Source of the DNA: JBDSTZ01 sp039927975
GTDB taxonomy: Bacteria > Pseudomonadota > Gammaproteobacteria > Burkholderiales > Burkholderiaceae_D
Direction: 5' to 3'
Length of the DNA: 13,021 bases
Assembly: GCA_039927975.1 (NCBI GenBank)
Contig: JBDSTZ010000610.1
Span: forward strand, 1 to 13,021
Numbering within the stretch: the first letter of the stretch is position 1; each line of letters begins with the position of its first letter. Of the stretch, positions 6,056 to 12,843 are shown piece by piece. Both the position numbers and the translations under genes were made by a program. The notes under the pieces are model-generated. The model saw nothing but the letters and a program-made list of their open reading frames with translations. It was not told the DNA's origin and did no database searches.

Positions 6056-7069
6056 CTAGATGCGCCGCACCGATTCGCGCACCACCAGCGACAGCGGCGG
6101 CACGTCGACGCTGAAGGCTTCCTGATTGATCATCTTGAGGATCACTTGCGCCAGGCTGCGGCCGACGTCGAACAGCGGCTGGCGCACGGTGGTCAGCGGC
6201 GGCGTCGTGCACATCGAGCTGTGCAAGTCGTCGAAGCCGATGATGGAGATGTCTTCCGGCACGCGGATGCCGCGCCGGTACAGCGCCAGCCGCGCGCCAT
6301 AGGCGGTCAGGTCGTTGCCGGCGAAAATGGCGGTGAAGCGCTGGCCCGATTCGAGCAGCTGGTCGACGCCCAGCAGGCCGCCCGATTCCTGGAAGTCGCC
6401 GGCCACGATCAGGCTCGGGTTCGGCTCGATCTTGTGCTTGCGCAGCGTGTCCTGGTAGCCGGCCAGGCGCGCGCGCGCGTCCTCCTGCTCGGGCGGGCCG
6501 GCGATGAAGGCAATGTTGCGGTGGCCCTGGACGATCAGGTATTCGACGGCGTCGCAGGCGGCCTGGTAATTGTCGAGGCAAAAGCCGAAGGCGCGCGGGC
6601 CGTCGAGCTCGCGGCCGAACACGACGATCGGCACGCGCTTGGCGAACTGCAGAATCTGGGCATCCTTGAGGTTGCCGGTCAGGATCACCAGGCCGTCGAC
6701 GCGGCGCGCGATCAGCAGTTCGATGCGCTCGGCTTCCTCGTCGGCGTGCCAGTGGCCCGAGACGATCAGCGGCGCGTAACCGGTGCCCTGCATGGCTTCG
6801 TCGATGCCGGCCATGGCGTCGGTGAAATAGCCGCTGACCAGCGACTGGGTCAGCACGCCGATGGTGCGCGAACTGCCGGTCTTGAGGTTCTGGGCCAGGA
6901 CGTTGGGCTTGTAATTGAGCCGGCCGATCACCGCTTCAATGCTTTTGCGCTTTTCCAGCGACACCTTGGCGGTGCCATTGAGAAAACGCGACACCGTGGC
7001 GGCGGAGACGCCGGCCAGGCGGGCCACTTCGTGGACGGTGACCATCTGGGCGCTTGGATCTTTTTTCAT
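6056..7069 (-). CDS. LacI-family transcriptional regulator of the glycoside locus
   Basis: A 337-residue LacI/GalR-family repressor. Residues 10-31 form the helix-turn-helix (VTVHEVARLAGVSAATVSRFLN), followed by the hinge helix YKPNVLAQNL (53-62) that inserts into the central CG of LacI operators. Residues 68-337 are the periplasmic-binding-protein-like sensor (TIGVLTQSLVSGYF; VDGLVILTG; GHRNIAFIAGP; AIFAGNDLTAYGARLAL; DISIIGFDDL). It lies beside a halogenase, a TonB-dependent receptor, a beta-glucosidase and a glucokinase, so the effector is probably a glucoside or glucose derivative. Palindromes with a central CG (8849-8885) are the likely operators. The ATG at 7069 has only a weak GTGAG before it; an in-frame ATG at residue 9 is possible. 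The C-terminus is complete. Confidence 0.93.
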   Translation of the reverse strand: MKKDPSAQMVTVHEVARLAGVSAATVSRFLNGTAKVSLEKRKSIEAVIGRLNYKPNVLAQNLKTGSSRTIGVLTQSLVSGYFTDAMAGIDEAMQGTGYAPLIVSGHWHADEEAERIELLIARRVDGLVILTGNLKDAQILQFAKRVPIVVFGRELDGPRAFGFCLDNYQAACDAVEYLIVQGHRNIAFIAGPPEQEDARARLAGYQDTLRKHKIEPNPSLIVAGDFQESGGLLGVDQLLESGQRFTAIFAGNDLTAYGARLALYRRGIRVPEDISIIGFDDLHSSMCTTPPLTTVRQPLFDVGRSLAQVILKMINQEAFSVDVPPLSLVVRESVRRI

Positions 7070-7086
7070 GGCTCACAGTCAAAGGG

Positions 7087-7104
7087 GGCCGCAACGGCGC
7101 GGCC
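7087..7104 (-). other. Leader hairpin of the lacI mRNA
   Basis: GGCCGC (7087-7092) and GCGGCC (7099-7104) form a 6-bp GC stem with a 6-base loop in the predicted 5' leader, about 17 bases from the lacI ATG. With the weak ribosome-binding site it suggests low translation of the repressor. Confidence 0.3.
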
Positions 7105-7105
7105 G

Positions 7106-7124
7106 ACTTCACAGAAGTATAACA
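7106..7124 (-). promoter_or_regulatory. lacI promoter (extended -10) with an inverted repeat at the start site
   Basis: On the minus strand TGTTATACT (7124-7116) is an extended -10. It is preceded by an A8 tract (7131-7138 region) and no good -35. The inverted repeat ACTTC-ACA-GAAGT (7106-7118) overlaps the -10 and the expected start near 7109 and might serve as a regulator site. A second inverted repeat, ACAGGC/GCCTGT (7122-7127, 7142-7147), brackets the A-tract and could act as a weak stem after the halogenase stop. Confidence 0.4.
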
Positions 7125-7146
7125 GGCAATTTTTTTTGCCCGCCTG

Positions 7147-8721
7147 TCAAGCCATCGCGCGCGACGCCATGGCCGCCGCGGCGGCCGCCTTGGCGCAAAA
7201 ATGCTCGACCAGCGCGCGGTGCGGCGGCAGGTCGGCCAGCGCCCGTTCGGCCATCTGGGCGATGGTGCGGAACTCGTCGCGCGCCTCCCTCATGCTGGCC
7301 GCGCTGACCCCGCTGGCGTGCTGGTCGGTCTTGAACTCCATCCCGTAGAGCACGTATTGCCAAGAGGATGGCGGGTACATTTCAAGGTCGGTCACGAAGT
7401 CGAGCCGGTGGGGCGGACGGCACGCCCACATCGCCAGCTTGTCGCGCAGCGTCGCCGGGATCGAGGCCGGGTCGGCGTTGTCGCGCCAGAAAGCGCTGTC
7501 GGTGCGCTGGGTGAGGCAGTAGTGCAGCTTGACGAAGTCGACCACGCGGGCGTAGCGCTCGCGCATCAGTTCGTTGAACTGGCGCGCCGCCGGGGCGAAC
7601 TGTCCGTCGAACGGAAACAGGAAGCCGATCAGGTAGGCCGCCGTTTCGATCAGCCCGATGCCGGACGATTCGAGCGGTTCGATGAAGCCGCCCGACAAGC
7701 CGACGGCGACGCAGTTTTCGATCCACTGCTCCTCGCGGTAGCCGACCTGCAGCTTGAGCCGGCGCGGCGCCAAGCCTTCGGCGGCCGGGCCGATATAGTC
7801 GCGCAGCACTTGTTCGGCGCGCGCGTCGTCGGTGTGGCGGCTCGAATACACGTAACCGATGCCGCGCCGCTCGCGCAGGCCGATGTCCCAGGTCCAGCCC
7901 GCTTCGTGGGCGGACGAGATGGTGTAGGAGGGAATCGGCGTGTCGGCCTTGGCATACGGCACTTGCAGGGCGATCGCGCGGTCGACGAACAGCACCTCGT
8001 CGAGCGGCTTGAACGGCGCGCCCAGCGCCTGGCCGATCAGCGCGGCGCGGAAACCCGAGCAATCGATGTACAGGTCGGCCGTCAAGGCGCCCTGCTCGGC
8101 GGTGTGGACGGCGCCGATCGCGCCCTTGCCGTCGAGCTCGACGCGCTCGACGGTGCCGATCAGGTGCGCGACCCCGAGCGCGCGGCCATGCTCGGCCAGC
8201 AGGGTGGCGAAACGCCCGGCGTCGAAGTGGTAGGCATAGTTCATTGGCCCCATGAAATCGATATCATGAACCCGTTTCGGCGCCCGGAAAGCGTCCGCCA
8301 CGCGCTTTTGCATGGTGACGGCGGCGGCGAACGGGACTTCGCCGGCGGCCCCGCGCAACCAGTGCGGTAACAGGTTGGGGCCGCCGTTGCGCTGGCTTGG
8401 TTGGCTAAATGGATGGAAATAATGGTCGGCGCCGGCGCCGCCTTTGGGCCTGACCCAGTCCTTGAACAACACGCCCTGCTTGAAGGTGGCGTGGTACTCG
8501 CGGATGAAGCGCGCCTCGTCGATGCCGATCGCCGCCAGCGTGCCCCGTATAGAGGGAAACGTGCCTTCGCCGACGCCGACGATGCCGATCTCGGACGATT
8601 CGACCAGGCGGATGCGCACGCCCTCCCCGCCCGGCGCGGCGAGGGTTTTGGCGAGAAAGCAGGCGGTCAGCCAACCGGCCGCGCCGCCGCCGACGATCAA
8701 GACATTCTTCACTACGGGCAT
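7147..8721 (-). CDS. Flavin-dependent halogenase (tryptophan halogenase family)
   Basis: A 524-residue FADH2-dependent halogenase-family protein. The dinucleotide fold has GGGAAGW at residues 11-17. The catalytic lysine that carries hypohalous acid in PrnA/RebH corresponds to Lys81 in ATFKQGVLF. The WxWxIP signature appears as WTWDIG (276-281), with Gly for Pro. The halide/flavin loop GGFIEPLESSGIGLIET (344-360) keeps the glutamate (Glu351) and following Ser-Ser-Gly. All key residues are thus present. Homologues occur beside TonB-dependent receptors in sugar-utilisation loci of Xanthomonas, Caulobacter and Brevundimonas; some tested ones halogenate free indoles, and natural substrates are unknown. 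AGGAG six bases before the ATG at 8721 fixes the start. It is divergent from the receptor gene and 77 bases upstream of lacI. The C-terminus is unusually Ala-rich. No flavin reductase is encoded nearby. Confidence 0.9.
   Translation of the reverse strand: MPVVKNVLIVGGGAAGWLTACFLAKTLAAPGGEGVRIRLVESSEIGIVGVGEGTFPSIRGTLAAIGIDEARFIREYHATFKQGVLFKDWVRPKGGAGADHYFHPFSQPSQRNGGPNLLPHWLRGAAGEVPFAAAVTMQKRVADAFRAPKRVHDIDFMGPMNYAYHFDAGRFATLLAEHGRALGVAHLIGTVERVELDGKGAIGAVHTAEQGALTADLYIDCSGFRAALIGQALGAPFKPLDEVLFVDRAIALQVPYAKADTPIPSYTISSAHEAGWTWDIGLRERRGIGYVYSSRHTDDARAEQVLRDYIGPAAEGLAPRRLKLQVGYREEQWIENCVAVGLSGGFIEPLESSGIGLIETAAYLIGFLFPFDGQFAPAARQFNELMRERYARVVDFVKLHYCLTQRTDSAFWRDNADPASIPATLRDKLAMWACRPPHRLDFVTDLEMYPPSSWQYVLYGMEFKTDQHASGVSAASMREARDEFRTIAQMAERALADLPPHRALVEHFCAKAAAAAAMASRAMA
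8252..8267. promoter_or_regulatory. Internal LacI operator-like site in the halogenase gene
   Basis: ATGAAATCGATATCAT differs by one base from the perfect operator at 8849-8864. It lies inside the halogenase reading frame, 597 bp away. There it encodes VHDIDFM, using GTT, CAT, GAT and GAT although the gene strongly prefers C-ending codons. It could be a secondary operator for looping. Confidence 0.45.
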
Positions 8722-8765
8722 GGCTGTCTCCTGTGTTTTTTATGTCGACCACGCGGCGTATTTAC

Positions 8766-8794
8766 ATTATCGCCAACGTTGTGAAATGCGACAG
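8766..8794 (-). promoter_or_regulatory. Possible halogenase promoter
   Basis: On the minus strand CTGTCG (8794-8789), 17 bp, then GATAAT (8771-8766). The -35 matches three of six consensus positions. A start near 8759 would leave a 38-base leader before the halogenase ATG. Another candidate, TTGTCA on the minus strand at 8827-8822, overlaps the receptor -35 but lacks a good -10. A 9-bp direct repeat AAATGCGAC occurs at 8784-8792 and 8834-8842. Confidence 0.3.
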
Positions 8795-8820
8795 ATTTAC
8801 AATTCTTGCACAAATTTCGT

Positions 8821-8850
8821 TTGACAATTATTTAAATGCGACGGTACCAT
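8821..8850 (+). promoter_or_regulatory. Promoter of the TonB-dependent receptor operon
   Basis: TTGACA (8821-8826), a perfect -35, is followed after 18 bp by TACCAT (8845-8850). The last two bases of the -10 are the first two of operator 1, so repressor binding would cover the -10/start region. The expected start is near 8857, leaving a leader of about 94 bases. Confidence 0.65.
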
Positions 8851-8864
8851 GAAATCGATTTCAT
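8849..8864. promoter_or_regulatory. LacI-type operator 1
   Basis: ATGAAATCGATTTCAT is a perfect 16-bp palindrome with the central CG typical of LacI-family operators. It overlaps the -10 and the expected start of the receptor transcript. The LacI gene in the same locus is the likely source of the binding protein. Confidence 0.75.
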
Positions 8865-8869
8865 ACCAA

Positions 8870-8885
8870 ATGAAATCGGTTTCAT
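8870..8885. promoter_or_regulatory. LacI-type operator 2
   Basis: ATGAAATCGGTTTCAT is the same site with a single change (A to G at position 10). It starts 21 bp after operator 1, two helical turns, so two dimers would sit on the same face of the DNA and could bind cooperatively. It lies in the transcribed leader of the receptor. Confidence 0.7.
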
Positions 8886-8897
8886 GTACACTACTCC

Positions 8898-8954
8898 ATG
8901 AGACCGCGCCCGCAAGCCCATACCACTAATAAATTAATAATGGAGACAGTATGA
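8898..8954 (+). CDS. Possible 18-codon upstream ORF
   Basis: An ATG at 8898 opens an 18-codon frame (MRPRPQAHTTNKLIMETV). Its TGA overlaps the receptor start codon as ATGA (8951-8954), an arrangement that can couple translation. No Shine-Dalgarno sequence precedes it, so it may be chance. Confidence 0.2.
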   Translation: MRPRPQAHTTNKLIMETV

Positions 8955-11374
8955 AAACTTCCGCCGCGAAGAGCCGGAGCCCGCGCTCGCCGATCCAACT
9001 CGCCATCCTGACGCTGCTGGCCGGCATGAACGCCGCCTATGCCCAGGAGGCCGCCACCACCACCCAGGTGGTCGCCAACGCCGCCGCCGACAGCGGCAAG
9101 ATCCCCGAGGTGTTCGTCACCGCCACCAAGCGCACCACCTCGCTGCAAAAGACCCCGATCGCGATCACCGCGATCAACGCCGCCTCGCTCGAAGACAACC
9201 ACGTGCAGACGATCCAGGACGTGGTCAACCTGGTGCCGGGCTTCCAGGCCACCGGCCAGGGCGACCACGGCGTCATCACCATGACCATGCGCGGCATCGG
9301 CAACGACAGCGCCAAGACCGAATACGCCGATCCGGAAGTGGCCACGTTTGTGGACGGTATCTATTCGCCGCGGCCGGAAGGCGCCACCGCCCTGCTGTTC
9401 GACCTCGACGCGATCGAAGTGCTGCGCGGCCCGCAAGGCACGCTGTGGGGCCGCAATTCGACCGTCGGCGCCGTCAACATGCAGACCGCCAAGCCGGTGC
9501 TGGGCGACCGTTCGGGCAGCATTGAAGCCGGCGCCGGCAACTACAACCGGCTCGGCGCGCGCGGCGCGATCAACGTGCCGCTGGGCGACAACGCCGCCCT
9601 GCGCATCGCCTTTGTGCACGAGCAGCACGACGGCTACGTCGATTACCAGACGCTGCCGGCCATTTCGCTGGCCAGCCAGCAGACCGCCTACGCCAACTTC
9701 CTGAAAACCTACACCGACAAGGTCAACCCGGCGCCGGCCTTCCAGCCGATCAATCCGAACCTGTTCGTCACCAGCGGGCCGAAGTACAATTCCCAGAACC
9801 AGTCGGCCGTGCGCATCTCGGCCCTGTGGAAACTGTCGCCGGCCACCAAGTGGAACGTCGCCTACGAACACTTCAGCGATCGCGGCACGCCGAACATGAA
9901 CCTGATGCAAACCCCGCGCGCCGGCCAGGACCGCTGGTCGGCCCTGATCGACACGGCGCCGTTCGTGCAGCGCGATTCGGACGCCCTGCGCAGCCGTCTC
10001 GAGCACAGTCTGTCGGACTCGATGATGCTCACCTACATCGCCGGCTACGCCAAGTTCAAGGGTTCGTCCTACTTCGACCAGGACGGCGGCGTCAACGTGC
10101 CGACCAGCTTCACCACCGGCGCCGGCTACCAGGCCAACAACACCGTGGCCTCGAAGTACACCAACTACAGCCACGAACTCGAACTGCAATCGGTCGGCAA
10201 GCAGACCGTCGACTGGCAGCTCGGCCTGTACTACGCGGCCGAGGAAAACAGCATCCGCTTCGACATTCCGATCTTTAACGGCACCCAGCAGGGCACCGTC
10301 GGCTGGCAGGGTTCCTTCATCCAGCCGAAGGAAACGGTCGACTCGCGCGCCGCCTTCGGCCAGGCCACCTGGAACGTCGACGATTCCTGGCACTTCACCG
10401 GCGGCCTGCGCTACACCTCGGACAAGCGCACCAACGAAGGCGGCAACGGCTACACCTGGGACAACAGCGTGGTGGTGCCGCAAGTGCCGCTGTCTGGCTC
10501 GATCGATCCTACCAAGCCGGGCCAGGGCTACAACCCGGGCAAGCCGAGCAACGACGGCCGTTTCAGTGGCAACAAGCTGACCGGTCTGCTGCGCGCCGCC
10601 TACGACATCGACAAGTCGAACATGGTCTACGCCAGCGTGGCGACCGGCTACAAGTCGGGCGGCCTGCAGGACGGCGGCAAAACCTACGGCGCCGAAACCC
10701 TGACCAACTATGAAATCGGTACCAAAAGCACCTTCATGGGCGGCGCGGTGATCGTCAACAACGCGCTGTACTACTCGAAGTTCAAGGACTTCCAGTTCAG
10801 CGCGCCGATCACCAATCCGGACGGCACCCGCGGCCTGGCCACCAGCAACGCCGAAGGCGCCAAGGTCTATGGCCTGGAGTCGGAAATCGCCGCCAAGCTC
10901 ACCCGCGACGACAAGCTGCAACTGGCCCTGTCCTACACCCACGGCACGCTGGGCAAACTGATCGGCGGCACCAACGACTACGCCCTGCCGGTGTGCGCCA
11001 TTCCTGGCATCAGCAACTGCCTCGACGTGACCGGCAACACCTTGCCGCACGCGCCGAAGTTCGCCGCCCAGATCCAGTACCAGCACACCTTCCGCATGGA
11101 CGACGGCGCCACCCTGACCCCGCGCATCAGCACCCACTACGAGACCGCCACCTGGCTGTCGGTCTTCAACCTGGGCGAGGGCGACCGCCAGAAGGCCTAC
11201 AACCGCACCGACCTGGGCATGCGTTACGTGTCGGGCAAATGGTGGGTCGACCTGTTCTCGCGTAACGTGACCAATACCGACATCAAGACCAGCGCCGGCA
11301 ACAGCGGCGGTCCTTGGGTCGCGCAGTACCTCCCACCGCGTACCATCGGTGTGAACACCGGCTACGACTTCTAA
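8951..11374 (+). CDS. TonB-dependent outer-membrane receptor, putative glycoside uptake
   Basis: An 807-residue TonB-dependent receptor. Residues 1-31 are a signal peptide (basic start, LAILTLLAGM core, AYA before the cleavage site). A TonB box EVFVTA follows at 53-58. The plug domain spans about 65-180, with VNLVPGFQATG, MRGIGND, ATFVDGIYSPR, IEVLRGPQGTLWGRNSTVGA. The remainder is the 22-strand barrel, including VATGYKSGG, and the chain ends in the outer-membrane C-terminal Phe (GYDF). No SusD partner is present, as usual in proteobacterial carbohydrate receptors. The genetic setting (LacI operators in its promoter, GH1 and glucokinase downstream) argues for a beta-glucoside ligand rather than a siderophore, although the barrel type is shared by both. 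GGAGA at 8942-8946 supports the ATG at 8951. The long minus-strand ORF opposite is a shadow. Confidence 0.93.
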   Translation: MKTSAAKSRSPRSPIQLAILTLLAGMNAAYAQEAATTTQVVANAAADSGKIPEVFVTATKRTTSLQKTPIAITAINAASLEDNHVQTIQDVVNLVPGFQATGQGDHGVITMTMRGIGNDSAKTEYADPEVATFVDGIYSPRPEGATALLFDLDAIEVLRGPQGTLWGRNSTVGAVNMQTAKPVLGDRSGSIEAGAGNYNRLGARGAINVPLGDNAALRIAFVHEQHDGYVDYQTLPAISLASQQTAYANFLKTYTDKVNPAPAFQPINPNLFVTSGPKYNSQNQSAVRISALWKLSPATKWNVAYEHFSDRGTPNMNLMQTPRAGQDRWSALIDTAPFVQRDSDALRSRLEHSLSDSMMLTYIAGYAKFKGSSYFDQDGGVNVPTSFTTGAGYQANNTVASKYTNYSHELELQSVGKQTVDWQLGLYYAAEENSIRFDIPIFNGTQQGTVGWQGSFIQPKETVDSRAAFGQATWNVDDSWHFTGGLRYTSDKRTNEGGNGYTWDNSVVVPQVPLSGSIDPTKPGQGYNPGKPSNDGRFSGNKLTGLLRAAYDIDKSNMVYASVATGYKSGGLQDGGKTYGAETLTNYEIGTKSTFMGGAVIVNNALYYSKFKDFQFSAPITNPDGTRGLATSNAEGAKVYGLESEIAAKLTRDDKLQLALSYTHGTLGKLIGGTNDYALPVCAIPGISNCLDVTGNTLPHAPKFAAQIQYQHTFRMDDGATLTPRISTHYETATWLSVFNLGEGDRQKAYNRTDLGMRYVSGKWWVDLFSRNVTNTDIKTSAGNSGGPWVAQYLPPRTIGVNTGYDF

Positions 11375-11409
11375 GCGCTTTTAAAAGGCAACGAGAAGAC
11401 GCGCCAACC

Positions 11410-11480
11410 CGGTCCCGCCATCCTTCAAGGAGCGCGGGACCGTTGCACGTATGGTCCCGCCAGCGCAGAGCGCCGGCGGG
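11410..11480 (+). other. Alternative-hairpin array between receptor and GH1 genes
   Basis: Four segments can pair in exclusive ways. A, CGGTCCCGC (11410-11418), pairs with B, GCGGGACCG (11434-11442). B also pairs with C, GGTCCCGC (11453-11460). CCCGCC (11456-11461) in turn pairs with D, GGCGGG (11475-11480). Inside the A-B loop a further TCCT/AGGA pair is possible. GGTCCCGCCA occurs as a direct repeat (11411, 11453). No T-tract follows any stem, so mRNA processing or 3'-end protection of the receptor message is as likely as attenuation. The 138-base gap contains no other gene. Confidence 0.5.
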
Positions 11481-11512
11481 GCAATTGACACTCTCACTTA
11501 CTTGACTTGACC

Positions 11513-12838
11513 ATGACCGAATCTCTCCACTTTCCTCCCGACTTTACCTGGGGCGTTGCCACGAGCGCGTTCCAGATCGAAGGCGCGTCCAGCGCCGATG
11601 GCAAGGGGGCGTCGATCTGGGACACGTTTTGCAGCAACACCGCCAATATCAAGGACGCCAGCAACGGCGACGTCGCTTGCGACCACTACAACCGCTACCG
11701 CGAGGACGTCGCCCTGCTCGCCTCGCTCGGGGTCGACGCCTACCGCTTCTCGATGGCCTGGTCGCGCGTCCAGCCGACCGGCAAGGGCGCCTGGAACGAG
11801 GCCGGCTTCGATTTCTACGACCGCCTGCTCGACTCCTTGCTGGAAAAAGGCGTCACCCCGCACCTGACCCTCTACCACTGGGACTTGCCGCAAGGCTTGC
11901 AGGACGACGGCGGCTGGCTCTCGCGCGACACCGCGCACCGCTTCGGCGACTACGCGCATGAAGTGGCGCGCCGCTTCGGCAACCGGATCGAGGCGATCGC
12001 CACCCACAACGAACCGTGGTGCAGCGCCAACCTCGGCTACGGCAACGCCCAGTTCGCGCCCGGCGTGGCCGACGCCAAATCGGCGATCCAGGTCTCGCAC
12101 CACCTGCTGCTCTCGCACGGCCTGGCGATGCAGGCGATGCGCCAGGTCGGTTCGAGCGCCAAGCTCGGCATCGTGCTCAACCAGTGGACCGCCGATCCGG
12201 CCACCGATTCGGCGGCCGACCGCGCGCTGGCCGAGTTCGAATACGCCCGCTCGGTGCAATGGTTCATGGACCCGATCTTCAAGGGCCGCTATCCGGAACT
12301 GGCGCTGCGCGAACATGGCGCCAACGCGCCGCAGGTGGCGGCGGGCGACTTCGAGATCATCCAGCAACCGATCGACTTCCTCGGCGTGAACTATTATTTC
12401 CGCGCCTTTTGCAGCGCCGAGACGCCGCCGCGCACGCCGCCGGCCAGCCACGGCGTCACCGACATGGGCTGGGAAATCTATCCGCAAGGCTTGACCGAGC
12501 TGCTGCTCAAGCTCAACGACGAATACACCCTGCCGCCGGTCTACATCACCGAAAACGGCATGGCCAATCCCGACAAGCTCAGCGGCGCGGACGTCCACGA
12601 TCCCGAGCGCATCGCGTATGTGAAAAGCCACCTGGCGGCGCTGCGGACGGCGATGGCGCAAGGGGTCGACGTGCGCGGCTACTTCCTCTGGAGCCTGCTC
12701 GACAATTTCGAGTGGAACTCCGGCTACGACAAACGCTTCGGCATCGTCCACGTCGACTATGCCACCCAGCAGCGCACCCTCAAGGACAGTGCAAAATGGT
12801 ACCGCGACTTCCTGCTCAGCCAGCCCCTGTCGGCCTGA
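11513..12838 (+). CDS. GH1 beta-glucosidase
   Basis: A 441-residue glycoside hydrolase family 1 enzyme, a retaining beta-glucosidase acting on cellobiose or other beta-glucosides. Length is normal for bacterial GH1. The acid/base Glu167 stands in THNEPWCSANLGY and the nucleophile Glu347 in YITENGMA. The N-terminal substrate motif FTWGVATSAFQIEG, TLYHWDLPQGL and the C-terminal FLWSLLDNFEWNSGYDKRFG, which holds the sugar-binding Trp/Glu residues, are all intact. There is no signal peptide, so it works in the cytoplasm and needs an inner-membrane importer not found in this window. I chose the ATG at 11513; a TTG two codons earlier is in frame. Neither has a Shine-Dalgarno sequence, so translation may depend on the leader structure upstream. 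A perfect TTGACA at 11485-11490 has no matching -10. Glucokinase starts five bases after the stop. Confidence 0.95.
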   Translation: MTESLHFPPDFTWGVATSAFQIEGASSADGKGASIWDTFCSNTANIKDASNGDVACDHYNRYREDVALLASLGVDAYRFSMAWSRVQPTGKGAWNEAGFDFYDRLLDSLLEKGVTPHLTLYHWDLPQGLQDDGGWLSRDTAHRFGDYAHEVARRFGNRIEAIATHNEPWCSANLGYGNAQFAPGVADAKSAIQVSHHLLLSHGLAMQAMRQVGSSAKLGIVLNQWTADPATDSAADRALAEFEYARSVQWFMDPIFKGRYPELALREHGANAPQVAAGDFEIIQQPIDFLGVNYYFRAFCSAETPPRTPPASHGVTDMGWEIYPQGLTELLLKLNDEYTLPPVYITENGMANPDKLSGADVHDPERIAYVKSHLAALRTAMAQGVDVRGYFLWSLLDNFEWNSGYDKRFGIVHVDYATQQRTLKDSAKWYRDFLLSQPLSA

Positions 12839-12843
12839 GCCCC

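Noticed and set aside
7201..8370. 389-residue plus-strand ORF opposite the halogenase, and a similar one at 6029-7348 opposite lacI
   Set aside because: Antisense shadows with no domain and with Val/Arg/Gln/Asp-rich composition.
10711..10726. ATGAAATCGGTACCAA in the receptor gene as a further LacI operator
   Set aside because: Only the left half-site matches; the right half has lost the symmetry.
8891..11137. 748-residue minus-strand ORF opposite the TonB-dependent receptor
   Set aside because: Low-complexity Val/Gly/Arg/Ala/His-rich translation typical of the reverse strand of a GC-rich gene; the plus strand is an unambiguous receptor.
11485..11490. Perfect TTGACA before the GH1 gene as a separate promoter
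   Set aside because: No acceptable -10 at 16-18 bp; that position falls on the GH1 start codon.
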